Shown here: positions 11,040-21,952 of the stretch, piece after piece | How the letters are laid out: every line of letters begins with the position of its first letter | Numbering within the stretch: position 1 is the stretch's first letter | NCBI GenBank assembly: GCA_024220525.1 | Contig: JAMYWO010000071.1 | Coordinates: 43,323 to 71,574, forward strand | Length of the DNA stretch: 28,252 bases | Reading direction: 5' to 3' | From: Cochliopodium minus | Lineage: Eukaryota; Discosea; Himatismenida; Cochliopodiidae | Notes under the pieces: model-generated | What the model was told of the DNA's origin: nothing | Seen by the model: only the letters and a program-made list of their open reading frames with translations | Database searches by the model: none | Program-made: the position numbers and the translations under genes

Positions 11040-11357
11040 TTTTCTTTCAAAAGGAGGTCATTGAAAATTCTTACAAAGACATGGTATTCTTATATTTTGT
11101 AATGATGAATTGAGATTAAAATTTTAATCAAAGAAACATAACTCTTCTTTTAATGATATATATTTACGCAATGAAGCTTTATACATCGAATTTGAGTTAA
11201 TAATAAACAAATATAGTTTTTTAAGTGATATACCAAGGCCATCCAAATCTTTTGCACATTTTTTTTTTGTTATTGAGATGCACTTGCAATTATAAAAAAT
11301 AAATTAAAAATTGAATTTTCAGTTTATGGAAAAACAGATTAGAATTAAATATATAAT

Positions 11358-12391
11358 AGCACATCTATCAAGCAAAGTGCCAAAGAAATTGGGATTGATC
11401 TAGAAGGAATATTCAAAGCTGATAAATGGATAATTGAAGGTAAATCAAAAAAAATTAAATTTAAAAGTCAAATGGATCAATAAAATCAAGAAATAACTTT
11501 ACTATTTAATTTTAATTTTTTTATCAGGTTTTTATTCCATTTAATTTTTTCTTTTTTTCTTTTTTTATTTAATTCTATTTTTATTTTTTATTTTTCAAAA
11601 TATTATTTTTATTTTTTAAAAAAAAATTTTTATTTTTAGGAGGAAAGATAATGGAAAACAAATTGTGAATACCTTTGTTTTTCTGGAGGAAGTTTTACGA
11701 GCAGGTCCCGTGAGAAATCCACACAATCCCCTCTATCAAGCAGGATGGAGTTCATCAGGGACAACAGATTAGTATTTTAAAAAAATGAAAATAAGAAAAT
11801 AAAAAATAATTAAATAAAAAAATAAAAAATAAATTAACAAAAAAATAAAAAAATAATGTGTAGTTAGTTTGGGAGAGGTAGATATGGGGTTGGGTGGTGA
11901 TCAAGGTAAATTATTTTTTCAATTTTAATTTTTTAAATTATTTTAACTAATTTTAATAAAATCTTTTTTTTGTAAAGATCTTAAAGGTGAGCTTGGTGAC
12001 TTCAAAAGTTGTTTCAGGTAATTTCTTCACCAAAAAATTTTAATTAATAAAATAGTTTTTTTACATTTTTTTAAAGAAAACTATAATGGACATTATTACT
12101 CTTAAATCTAGCAATTTGAGAAGAGATTTCAAAGCCCAATATGACAAAGTTTTGGAAGAAGTAGATTTAATTGTAATGCCCACCCTTCCATTAGTGAATC
12201 CCCGAACAAAACAATTCTGTATCCGATAATATAAAGAGTGGATTGGAAATGGTAGCAAACACTTCTCCATTAAACATCACCCTGCAATCACTATTACATG
12301 TGGAAGAGTAAGGGAATTGCCTGTGGGTCTAATGATTGTTTTGATGAGAAGAAAATATTCAGCAGCGTACACTGCTCGAACAAGAGTTTAA
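11358..12391 (+). pseudogene. Decayed amidase (amidase-signature family)
   Basis: Fragments of an amidase lie in order but do not join in frame. 11358-11439 encodes SAKEIGIDLEGIFKADKW. 11640-11771 encodes VNTFVFLEEVLRAGPVRNPH, then NPLYQAGWSSSGTT, where the family has GGSSGG. 11868-11905 encodes LGEVDMGLGGDQ, the family's Gly-rich stretch. 12082-12391 encodes a C-terminal part with LEEVDLIVMPTLP, then HPAITITCG and ELPVGLMIV. Between MPTLP and HPAIT there is an in-frame TAA, and NTSPLNIT appears in a different frame, so a frameshift is visible inside one block. Much of the catalytic core between 11905 and 12082 is missing. Amidases hydrolyse amide bonds with a Ser-Ser-Lys triad; with that core broken the locus should be inactive. 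It converges on the synthetase gene. Confidence 0.75.
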
Positions 12392-12507
12392 AATTAAATT
12401 GATAAAAAAAAAAAAACAAAAAAAAACAAAAAAACAAAAAAAAAATTAAATAATTAAATAATTTTTAATTTTTTTGAGAATAAAAGTTTAATTAGTTTTA
12501 AAAAAAA

Positions 12508-15145
12508 TTAATTTTGAACGATCATTCCTTCTCTTCCAGGACCAACACCAATGTACTTAGCACCAACACCGACCTTCTCCTCCAAGAATCTGACATAAGT
12601 TTGAGCATTCTTAGGCAACTCTGAGAATTTTCTGCATTTGGAAATGTCTTCGGTCCAACCAGGGAAGGATTGGTAGACAGGTTCTACTTCTTTGAGAACT
12701 TCCAAAGAACCTGGGAAAGAAGGGAGGAAGTCTCCTTTATATTTGTATGCTACGCAAGCCTTGACTTCGGAGAATCCAGACAAAACATCCAATTTGGTCA
12801 AGTTCAAAGTAGCAAATCTATTTTTAACAAAAAAATATAAAAAAAAAATAAAAAAAAACAAAAAATAAAAAATAAAAAATAAAAAATAGTAAATAATAAA
12901 ATTTTGTTTTCTTACTGATTGATTCTTTGTGCATATTTGAGAGCGACGAGATCAATCCAACCGCAACGACGTGGTCTTCCAGTGGTTACTCCATATTCTC
13001 CTCCAACATCTCTCATTCTTTGTCCGAGATCGTTTTCTAATTCAGTAGGCATTGGTCCTAAAAAAAAATAAAATTAAAAAATAATTAAAGTTTTAATGAA
13101 GTTAAAATAAGAATTAAAAAGTTTAAAAAAAATTTTATTGAATTATTGTCAAAAATATTTCAAAATAAAAAATAATGTCAAAAATATTAAAAAAAAAAAA
13201 AATTTTGTTCAATAATGATACCTTCTCCTACTCTTGTCAAGTATGCTTTAGCAACACCAATGACGTTCCCAATTCTGGTAGGAGCAATTCCCAAACCTAA
13301 AAAAATTAAACAATAAAAAAATAAAAAAAAAAAACATTTTTTGGAGAATTTAATAATATCAAGCGGAAATTAATTTTTTTTAAAAAAAAAAAAAAAAATT
13401 TTTTTACCAGTACATGCACCTCCGATAGAACAAGAGGAAGAAGTGACGAAAGGATAGGTTCCAAAGTCCAAATCCAACATGGTTGCGTTAGCTCCTTCGA
13501 CCATGATTCTCTTACCTTGATCGTAGGATTCGTTGATCAAGTGGACAGAGTCGACAACGGTAGGCTTGATGATTTTCCAGTATTCGAGATACTCATCTAC
13601 AGTCTTGTTGACATCAAAATCGACCTTTATAGGAAAAAAATTTTTTTTGATAAATACATCATTTTGATTAATAATTATTGTGAGGAAATAACAATGAAGA
13701 AATGTTGAGATTAATCAAATATTTAAAATATAAATATTAATAGAAGGAATTAATTTAGATTTAAAAAATTAAAAATGTTGAAAAAAATTTGAAGATCAAA
13801 TAAATTGAAAAAAAGAAATCAAATGAAAAAAAAAAGGATTTTTACTTTGTATCCTCTGCTGAAGTGGTTGAAGACGTTTTGTACTTTTTGTCTGAAGACA
13901 TCAGGGAATTGCAAATCACCTACACGTACTCCGATTCTGTTGACCTTGGTAGCGTAAGCAGGACCGATACCTCTTCTGGTGGTTCCGATCTTTTGTCCCT
14001 TTCCGAGGGAGTCTTCTTGTTGTCCGTCAACTTGTTGGTGAAGGTCGAAGAGCAAGTGAGCTCTGTCTGAGATCAAGATTCTCCCATCGTATTTAATTCC
14101 TTGGTTGGCTAAACGAGAAAGGAAAAATGAGAATAAAAAAAAAATCGAGAAGTATGAGATTTAACAAACATAAAGAAATATGGAAATTAAATAACGAACA
14201 AATCAAAGATTAACTTCAATAAAAGAAGATACAAATAGTTGATAATTGTATCTTTTAATGATTATCGAAAATTATAAAGTCAGAAAAAGATTTGTAAGAA
14301 GAGAAATCGTTTAAAGATAAAAAATAATGAAAGAAAGATTTGAAAATCAATAAAAGGATTAACAATAGATGGAAAGTATAAATGATTATAATAAAGATTA
14401 ATAAAAAAAAATCGTTTAATATAAAATTTAAATGCATATAATCAAAAGTTAAAGAAAAAGATAAAGATAAAAAAAATGATTTTACTCAAGTTTTGTAACT
14501 CTTTGAAGTAGGTTGGAAGATGCAATACAACTCCGTTACCAATGATACATTGATGGTTTTCATGCAAAATAGCAGATGGCAAGAGATGGAATGCATATCT
14601 CTTTCCCTCTACGATGACGGTGTGTCCTGCATTGCTACCTCCTGCACAACGAGCGGTGATATCATATTGATCACCTAAAAAAAAAGATGGATAAGAATCA
14701 ATAAGAATGAAGAAGTAAATGAATTGAAGGAAAATTAATTTATATGACAATGACTTTATAATATAAGCATATAAAGTATAAATACAAAAAGAATCAATAT
14801 ATCAAAGTTTATTCCATTTTCTCAATAATAATTTGTAGTTAATATCATTATTCCTTAATTATATTTTTATTTTGTTACCCAATACATCTACGAGCTTTCC
14901 TTTTCCTTCATCACCCCATTGAGCTCCCATAACTGCAATCACTTGTTTATCCACGATCTTTGGATAAGTTGCATAAGAGTTCTTGAAAGAGATATTTGCA
15001 AAGGTAGATTTGCTGGTCTTGAATACTTAAATATATTGTTAAAAATTTTTTTGAGAAATAAAAAATAACGCTTTTATATTTAAAAAATAAAAATAAAAAT
15101 AAAATTTTAAAATACCTTTGGAGATCTGTATTTAAATGGATTCAT
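12508..15145 (-). CDS. purA: Adenylosuccinate synthetase
   Basis: Eight exons (15145-15116, 15017-14879, 14674-14486, 14108-13846, 13624-13408, 13296-13222, 13057-12916, 12817-12508) join in phase to 454 residues. The enzyme condenses IMP and aspartate using GTP, the first committed step from IMP to AMP. Seen in order: [11 protein letters not shown] (residues 41-51, GTP loop with catalytic Asp), [13 protein letters not shown] (catalytic His), [19 protein letters not shown] (IMP site), [39 protein letters not shown], and a C-terminal [13 protein letters not shown] that ends where the family ends. The length is normal apart from an N-terminal extension of about 34 residues, Ser/Lys-rich, that could be a weak targeting sequence or just divergent. 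Its codons use more C and G in third positions than neighbouring genes, as expected for a highly expressed housekeeping gene. Confidence 0.97.
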
Positions 15146-15217
15146 AATTTTGTTTATATTTTATTTGTTTCATTAATATTACCTTGCTGAATTTTAAACA
15201 CTTCATTTTTTTTTTAT

Positions 15218-15318
15218 TTAAATTTTTCTCCATTCAACTATAAATTCTTTTTCAATGAAACCTTCCTTAGGGTTGATTTCTCCTTCCAATTTAATAATAT
15301 TAGAATGAAGTTTCTGAT
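15218..15318 (-). other. Possible minus-strand exon or relic
   Basis: After an ATATAG acceptor-like site, 33 codons read DQKLHSNIIKLEGEINPKE and end EFIVEWRKI before TAA. The same frame extends upstream to an ATG near 15517 (MNQSNPQSLDFIKFK) but passes two TAA codons, and no GT-AG intron removes them in phase. It could be a small divergent gene opposite the GATase-like gene, or a relic. The rest of 15319-15602 shows nothing else. Confidence 0.25.
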
Positions 15319-15602
15319 CTATATGGATTTACGCACTAAAAAAATCATTTATTGAAAAATTCATCGCTAAAAAGAATTTAAAATGTGGGAGGATATCATT
15401 GCAAATGACTTATAAGGTTGAAATGGAATAATTAAATATTGTATTGAAATTAAACCAAAATATATATTTAAATTTAATAAAGTCAAGAGATTGAGGATTG
15501 GATTGATTCATCTTTTACTTGTAGATGATGTTTTAATCTTGATCAATCAAACTAGGTCTAAATAAAATAAAAAAAAAATTTGATAGAAGTATTATTCTAT
15601 AA

Positions 15603-17377
15603 ATGATGCAGAATATTGAACCTATAATTTCAAATTCAAAACAATTAAAATTCGCATTGTTATCATCAAGGTATATAAAAATAAAATAAATAATATATAT
15701 ACTTCCCAATAAAATATATCTTTCATCATTCAATCAAAATTAATATAACATAGAATAGAAGGATATAAAAGGAAATTCATAAATTACAATATTTTCTTTG
15801 AAATAATTTTTTTTTTTTTTTTTTTAAAAAATTTAATTTGACTGTTAGTTATGATATACAAAAAAAATATTTCGAGCCAAATCTTAATTGTAAACTGATC
15901 GACATAAATCCGTATAACATTAAAGAAAGGAATTCATGGGAGCAGGAGAAGAAGGAGGGATTCGATCTTACGAAAATGAGGCTCGTCCTGTTACAAGGAG
16001 GAAACATTTGTGAACGGGAAGGAGAAGGAGAAATTATAGGAAATGAAATTGCAGATTACATAGATCAAGGAGGTTTTATTACAGAAAAAAATTTTTATTT
16101 TTTTTTTATATAATTTTTTTTTTATTTTTATTTTTATTTTTATTTTTATTTTTTTTTGTTTTTTTTTAATTTTATCATCGTTTTTTTTTTACTTTTAATT
16201 TTTAATCTATTTTTAGGAATTGTTTGTACTTTGGGAACTGCAAATTGTTCTAATGCAGAATATACCATAAAGGGAAGATTTATGAAGGATCAGTAAAACA
16301 TTTTTTAATTTAATTAATTTTAAAATACAGGCTTATACAAATTAAAAAATAAAGTTATCAAGTATTTGAAGGGGAGGTTAGCTGTGATGTTTTTTATGAA
16401 TGGGATGTCAAATCAGTAAATATTTTTTTTTTAAAATATTTTTGGATTATATTTATTTTTTATGATTTTTTTGATTTTTTTTAGATTTTTTGATTTTTTT
16501 CTTATTTTTGATTTTGATTTAAATTTATTGATTATTATTTTTTATTATTATTGATTATTTTTCAAATATTCTTCTTGTTATTTCTATTTTTAATTTTAAT
16601 TAAAACATAAATTTATTTTTTAATTTTTAATTGTTTTGAAGGGTTTAGAAAATAAAGACAACCCAATAACCCTTAATTTGAAGATTGGGGACAAATACGG
16701 GGTCAGATCATCCAAGATTGGCATTCTGCACAAAGATGCTGAAGTGTTGTTTGGAAGCAGTGATTTTCCCATTGTTGCTCGCAGGTAAGAAAAAATTTGA
16801 AATTTGAAATTTGAAAGAAAAAATAATTAAAATAAAAACTAAAAAATTAAAAATTAAAAATTAAAAAATAATTAAAATAATTAAAATAATTAAAATAATT
16901 AAAATAATTAAAATAATTAAAATAAAAAAAGAAAAAATAATTAAAATCATTAAAATCATTAAAATAATTAAAATAAAAACTGAAAAACAAAAAAAACTTT
17001 TTTAAAGGAGGATCAAAAAGGGATGGGTCTATTGTATTAATTCGGATGCTTATTATCAATTTGGAACAGCAAAAATAATTAAAAATGTGATAGAGTAAGA
17101 TTAAAAAAAAAAAATTATTTGGAATCTTTTGATTAGTTTTAATATTTTCTATTTAATCAATTTTTATATTTTTTTTTCTAAATTTTTTTTTTTTTTTAGT
17201 TTCATTCTTTCTGTTCGGTGGGATACCAGTGAACACGAATTTTGGCCACAAAAGTTTAAATCAGAAGTTTTCGATTGGCTTATGGTTTACAAATTTCTTT
17301 CCAAATTTAAAAAGGTCAAACTCCCCAGAGTACTTGTTCATTTTATTATTCATTTTTTGAGTGGATATTACAAATAA
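15603..17377 (+). CDS. Putative GATase1-like fold protein with C-terminal helical box
   Basis: Exons 15603-15670, 15849-16072, 16217-16292, 16355-16415, 16642-16784, 17008-17094 and 17200-17377 join in phase to 278 residues. The start ATG ATG follows an in-frame TAA. Features suggest an alpha/beta amidotransferase-like (ThuA/GATase1-type) fold. An N-terminal strand KFALLSSS is followed by MRLVLLQGGN, then GNEIADYIDQGG, the typical helix and Gly turn before a strand. Later come ITLNLKIGDKYGV, VLFGSSDFPIVARR and GWVYCINSDAYYQFG, then KIIKNVIDFIL. I see no Cys-His-Glu triad, so enzymatic activity is doubtful. The last 50 residues carry HEFWPQKFKSEVFDWLMVY, then KVKLPRVLVHFIIHFL, a motif shared with the ankyrin and WD40 genes. 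Exon 6 has two acceptors three bases apart (17007 and 17010), allowing one optional Arg. Confidence 0.7.
16095..16205 (+). repeat. T-rich low-complexity intron tract
   Basis: (TATTTTT)n-type sequence fills intron 2 of the GATase-like gene. Similar intron tracts lie at 16420-16620 and 11520-11640. Confidence 0.6.
16845..16980 (+). repeat. Tandem (ATTAAAATA)n microsatellite in an intron
   Basis: About seven consecutive nine-base units of ATTAAAATA occur here, then a broken second run with ATTAAAATC variants. It lies in intron 5 of the GATase-like gene and has no coding or structured-array character. Confidence 0.8.
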
Positions 17378-17654
17378 AGTTTTTTTTTTTTTTAAATTAA
17401 CCATTAAAGAGTTTTTTATTATTTTTTTTCCGTTCTAAAGAAATTTAAACAATATTGTTTAACATTTTAATTTTCCTTTTTAACATTTTTTCTTTGAAAT
17501 CAAAGTTCATTAATTAAGATCAATAGAAACATCATTTGATTTATTTACAAATGAAGAGGATACAGCAAACAATATTGAAATTTTATTTTGCATTTTTTTT
17601 TTTTTATTTTTTATTTTGAATTTTTATAATTTCTCTGAATTAAAAAATTTAAAA

Positions 17655-18343
17655 TCAAATTATTTGTTTTTCTTCTGTTCCTTTTTTCCTTGATTCTCTT
17701 TGTGTTTTTGTTTTTATCATCTCCTCAAAGTCTTTTAGAGGAATGATATGATAACTCATCGTGTCAAATCTTTCCATCAAATCATCCAAATACACCATCT
17801 TTTTGAGCTTCTCTTTTTCCTTCAACTCTATGAAATCAATGCACACCAAATGCCTTTTGGAATCTTTCTTTTTAAAAAATTTTAATGTTTCACTGAATTT
17901 GGCTGACATTTCTGGTTCAATTCCAAAAAATTTGACTTTATTTCTCTTCAACGTTTCCAATTTGTTCTGAAATTTCTCTTCTTTGTTTTTTTCATCAAAA
18001 TTCAAATTCATTTGATTGGTTGATATAAATTTTTTGGTCAGAGGAATTTGTTTGATGACATTTTCATCTTGATGTTTTTTAAAAATTATTTTCAAAAAAT
18101 ATTCCAAATCAAAATCAAATTTTATTTTTATATTTAATATTATTAAAGAGATTAAAAAAAAAAAATTTAACTGTATTTTAATAAAACATTCACTGTTATC
18201 CCCTCCATCAATTCATGAATTATAATGAACATATGAAACTTCATGATTTGATTTTTGAAAGTATCAAGATCATTTCTTTGATCACCCAACATCTCAGAAA
18301 GATGAATAATATCCATATTTTCCATATCATCATCCTCTTTCAT
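17655..18343 (-). CDS. Unknown charged helical protein
   Basis: A first exon (18343-18194) begins MKEDDDMENMDIIHLSEMLG and is open for 50 codons. A second block (18170-17655) is open to TAA and encodes LEYFLKIIFKKHQDENVIKQ, then FFGIEPEMSAKFSETLKFF, then HLVCIDFIELKEKEKLKKM and a Lys-rich tail TQRESRKKGTEEKQII. Joining the two needs a 23-base intron (GTGAAT...ATACAG), far shorter than others in the window, and leaves a run of Phe/Ile/Leu codons from a 12-T tract. Either that junction is real, a homopolymer error hides the true frame, or these are two genes. No family recognised; it looks like a coiled, highly charged protein. Total would be 221 residues. The 277 bases 17378-17654 hold no gene. 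Confidence 0.5.
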
Positions 18344-18412
18344 GAATTATAATTTGATTGTCAAGCAAAAAAAATTTTTTTTTAAAAAACGATTTTTTTT
18401 ATTTATTTTTTA

Positions 18413-18552
18413 AAGAGATTAAACCAAATTGGTTTGATGCTTTTAAAATAATGAAAATATTTGTTACAAACACAGTTTATAATGTCAATAATAGTTGTAA
18501 AGAAGCTAAATTTAAAATTTCTTGGTTCACAAAAAAACCGATTTGGTTTTAA
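18413..18552 (+). other. Orphan coding-like exon
   Basis: Following a poly-T tract ending AAAG, 46 codons encode IKPNWFDAFKIMKIFVTN, then NNSCKEAKFKISWFTKKPIW, ending TAA. Trp and Cys content is higher than in random AT-rich ORFs. No upstream exon or ATG joins in phase: the only nearby ATG (18342) leads to a GT that is out of phase. It may be a gene relic. The remainder of 18344-18748 is 3' flank of the WD40 gene with nothing else visible. Confidence 0.25.
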
Positions 18553-18748
18553 TTTAAATATATTATATTATATTATATATTGAAAAAAATTAATTAATGA
18601 AACTTTTTTCACTGAAATTCGGACTAAAAAGAAAATTGAAATAAATTTAAATCCTTTTTGATTTGAGGAAGTTAATTTTTTGTGAATGTTTTTCAGAGAA
18701 AAAAAAATTCTGTGAAGGCAAAAATATAATTTATATAATTTAATTAGT

Positions 18749-21587
18749 TCAAAACTTATCAGGCAACATCCAATATACACTTTCCTTGGAGTCAGGCTTC
18801 CATTTAACGAGAGCTAAAATTAGGTTTTTTTTGAAAAATAAATGAAAACAAACAAGTTAATTTTGGTTACTGTTGTCCACTGAAGCACTGTACAAATGTT
18901 CGGAAGTGGATGTGACGCCAGTCAACCAGTTAGTATGTCCTTATTTAAAAGATTATTTTTAAAAAATTAAAAAAAAAAGTCAATGAAAAATCTTTTTTAA
19001 AAAATATTAAAAAATTAAAATTAAAATTTTAAAAAAAAATTTTAAAAAAAAAAAGAAAAAAAAAATTTAAAAAAATTTTAAAAAAAATTAAAAAATTTTA
19101 AAAAAAAATGTAAAAAAAACCTTTTAGTGAATCTAATTGTTGAATTTCTAGTTTGTTGTTTACACACTTTATTTCGACTATTTTAACCTTTTTTTATTTT
19201 TTGATTTCATAAAAGTGTTTAAGACAAAAAATTAAAGGAAAAAAAAAAACAGAAAAAAACAATTATTTTACAGAGCTGTCATCACAACCAACATAAGCTA
19301 TGGTAGGATGTGATTTACTTAAAGCCATGATACCAACTAAAGAAAAGAAATTATTTTTTTTCTTTTTTTTTTATTTTTTTTTTGATTTTTTTATCATTTT
19401 TTTATATTTTATTATTTATCATTTTATTTTTTATTTTTCATTTTTTATTTTTTATTTTTTATTATTTATTTTTTATTTTTCATTTTATTTTTTATTTTTA
19501 TTTTTTTATTTTTTATTTTTTATTTTTATTTTTATTTAATTATTTTTAACATTTATCATTTTATTTTATTTTTATTTTTTTTATTTATTTTTAACCAGGA
19601 GAAGGCAGAGTGGTTGAAGCAATCAAATTCTTGGACTGATAGTCAAACAAAAGAAGGGAGCCAGAGAAAGCTCCGACGAGAAGATACTCCCTTTCCTCCT
19701 TAAAAATCTCCGAGTTGCTGAATTTAAAATGTAATTTTTTCACACTCAACAATGTATCATATCCCGAAGCCTTTATGTTGAACAAAGCTTTTATTTTTTT
19801 TTTTGGAAAAAATAAAAAATTAAAAAAAATTAAAATATAATAAAAAATAATCAAAATTTTTAAAAATGATTTTTTTTTTTATAGTTTTTAAAAAACTTTA
19901 AATATGATTAACTGAAAAAAAAAATTAAACAATAAAAATAAAAACAATTAAAATAATTTACAGAAAAAAAATATAATCAACTAAAAAAAATATTAAACAA
20001 GAAAAATAAAATTATAAAAATAATTCACAGAAAAAAAATGAAAAAAAAATCAAATATTACAGCATTAATTTTTTTTAAAAAAAAAAGAGATGTTTAACCT
20101 TTTCTTTTCGAAAAAGAATAAAAAAAGATGTTGGAGTCGACAGAGATAGTGACAAAAGTGTCAATGTCAAACTGAAGACCATCATTAATGTTGTTTTTGT
20201 GGACAGAGAAAGAAGTCTCCAAATTTATGTTGTATTCGTCTCCCATTTTCCATAATTTGGTTTGCTTGTCAGTTGAACCTGTGGAAAAATTCAACAAAAA
20301 AATTTTTCATTAAGAATAAATAAAGAATAACACAATTTTTAAATAATTTAAAAATTTTTAAAAATAATAAAAAAAATTTACAATTCAAAATTAATGAAAA
20401 AAAATAAAAAACAAAAAACAAAAAAAATAAAAAAATAAAGAACAAAATAAAAAGAAAAATAAAAAAGTCAAATAAAAATAATGATTATAAAAAAAAATGA
20501 ACATAAAAATAAGAATAAAAAAACTTTGAAAGAAAAAATAATAAATTAAAAAAAAAAATTGTTTTTGCACCTGTTACAATATAAAATTTGTTCATCAAAT
20601 TACATATATTCTTTTGGATGGGTTTGGGGATCTTTAGAGCTTTATTGGAGGAGTGGATTCTTTTGAGGCACAAAAGAAAATTTAAAGATACTTCTGTGTT
20701 GTGATGTCTGAAAGGAAAGAGGCATATCACTCTTTCTTTATAAAAAAAATTAGTAATGAAATATAGATAAAAATAAATTAAAAAATAAAATAATAAATTA
20801 ATAAAATAAAAATAAAATAAAAAAATAAAAAAATGAAAAAAAATAAAAATAAAAAAATAAAAAAATAAAAAAATAAAAAAATAAAAAAATAAAAATGAAA
20901 AAATGAAAATATTTTACCTTCGTGTACTTTTGTTTCATTTATCATTTTGCAATATGGAAAACTCCATATTCTCATTATTCCTTTGGCATCGCCCGAAACA
21001 ATGATTCCTAAAAAAAGTGATCATTTAAAGAGTTCTTTCTTTAAAATATATTTATAAATATCCTCCAGTCTCATACTCATAATTTCTTTTTTGTTGTAAA
21101 TGATATTGAATCAATTAATTAATATCCATCAACAAAGCTGTAACTTCTGAAGTCTATGATATATTTAAAAATCACAGAATAGAATAGAAGAGATATCAAT
21201 TATCCAATTTTTAACTTTATACTATATAATTGATTCAAATTATCACATCATTTTATGTGTCGTTAATATTGAATCCAATTATCTATTTGTTAACAAATTT
21301 TCATTTCAAAAAAAAAAAATTTTATATTTACCTCTATTTTCCAAGATGAACATTGATCTCACTTGTGCTCCATGATTTGCCATTGCTATTAAGTTTAATT
21401 TTTTTTCATTATCACATTCCCATACCTTGATGAACCCATCGAACGATCCTGTGACGATATGTTCCTTGGAATTGTATTTGGCACTCTGCAAGCAGAAGAT
21501 ACCATCAGTATGCGGTGTTATCTTGTGAGAGATCCAATTAACATTTTTCTCATCTTGAGAATATTGTTCCCAATTTAATGTTTCCAT
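18749..21587 (-). CDS. WD40-repeat protein with inserted helical exon
   Basis: Nine exons (21587-21332, 21007-20918, 20735-20571, 20278-20099, 19787-19596, 19336-19272, 19187-19121, 18939-18871, 18813-18749) join in phase to 382 residues ending at TGA. WD blades are visible: HTDGIFCLQS, then IVTGSFDGFIKVWE; GIIVSGDAKGIMRIWS; GSTDKQTKLWKM; VTISVDSNIFFYSF; LLVGAFSGSLLLFDYQ; IAYVGCDDSS; and HTNWLTGVTSTSEHLYSASV ending NTLVKW. This fits one seven-bladed propeller, a scaffold for protein interactions. Exon 3 is unusual: between blades it encodes NTEVSLNFLLCLKRI, then KALKIPKPIQKNI, a helical pair unlike a WD repeat but like the tails of two other proteins here. It returns to VTGSTDKQTKLW, so the insert sits in a blade loop. 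Partners and pathway unknown. Confidence 0.88.
19350..19590 (+). repeat. T-rich microsatellite in WD40 intron
   Basis: (TTTTTTATT)n-type sequence fills the intron between exons 5 and 6 of the WD40 gene. A comparable (AAAAAAT)n tract lies at 20790-20900 in intron 2. Confidence 0.7.
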
Positions 21588-21952
21588 CAGGATGAAGGAT
21601 TATTTAAATATATTCTATATGATGTGGTATATGATATGGATATATAACTCAAATCCTTTTTTTTTTTTTTGAAATTAATTAAACCATTTAAATTAATTAT
21701 TTAATTGGAATGGCATATCAATTGATTTCCAAGACTATGTTAAAAATTATTTTTCTTTCAATTTTTAAAATAACTAAAAAATTAATATTCTGAAAAGTTT
21801 GTATTGACAAAACATAACATTTTGCAAATAAATGTTGGTTTTTTGGAACAAGAAATAAACAAAAGAAAAAAATCAAATTAAAAAACAGTTTTTTATTTTA
21901 TTTAAAAAAAGAAATTGAAAGTTTAATTCAAAAATAAAAACAATCCCTCTTT
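21588..21952. other. Intergenic stretch without a recognised gene
   Basis: It lies between the start of the WD40 gene and the stop of the Rab gene, both on the minus strand. It contains T and A runs, presumably the WD40 promoter and the Rab 3' flank. I see no ORF, repeat pair or RNA gene. Confidence 0.5.

Noticed and set aside
13864-14070. Plus-strand ORF of 68 residues
   Set aside because: Antisense shadow of exon 4 of adenylosuccinate synthetase.
15533-15733. Minus-strand ORF of 66 residues
   Set aside because: It is the antisense of exon 1 of the GATase-like gene, which joins in phase to exon 2. The minus frame has no supporting splice structure.
16845-16980. CRISPR-like or regulatory array
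   Set aside because: The units are directly adjacent nine-base AT repeats without spacers, inside an intron of a eukaryotic gene.
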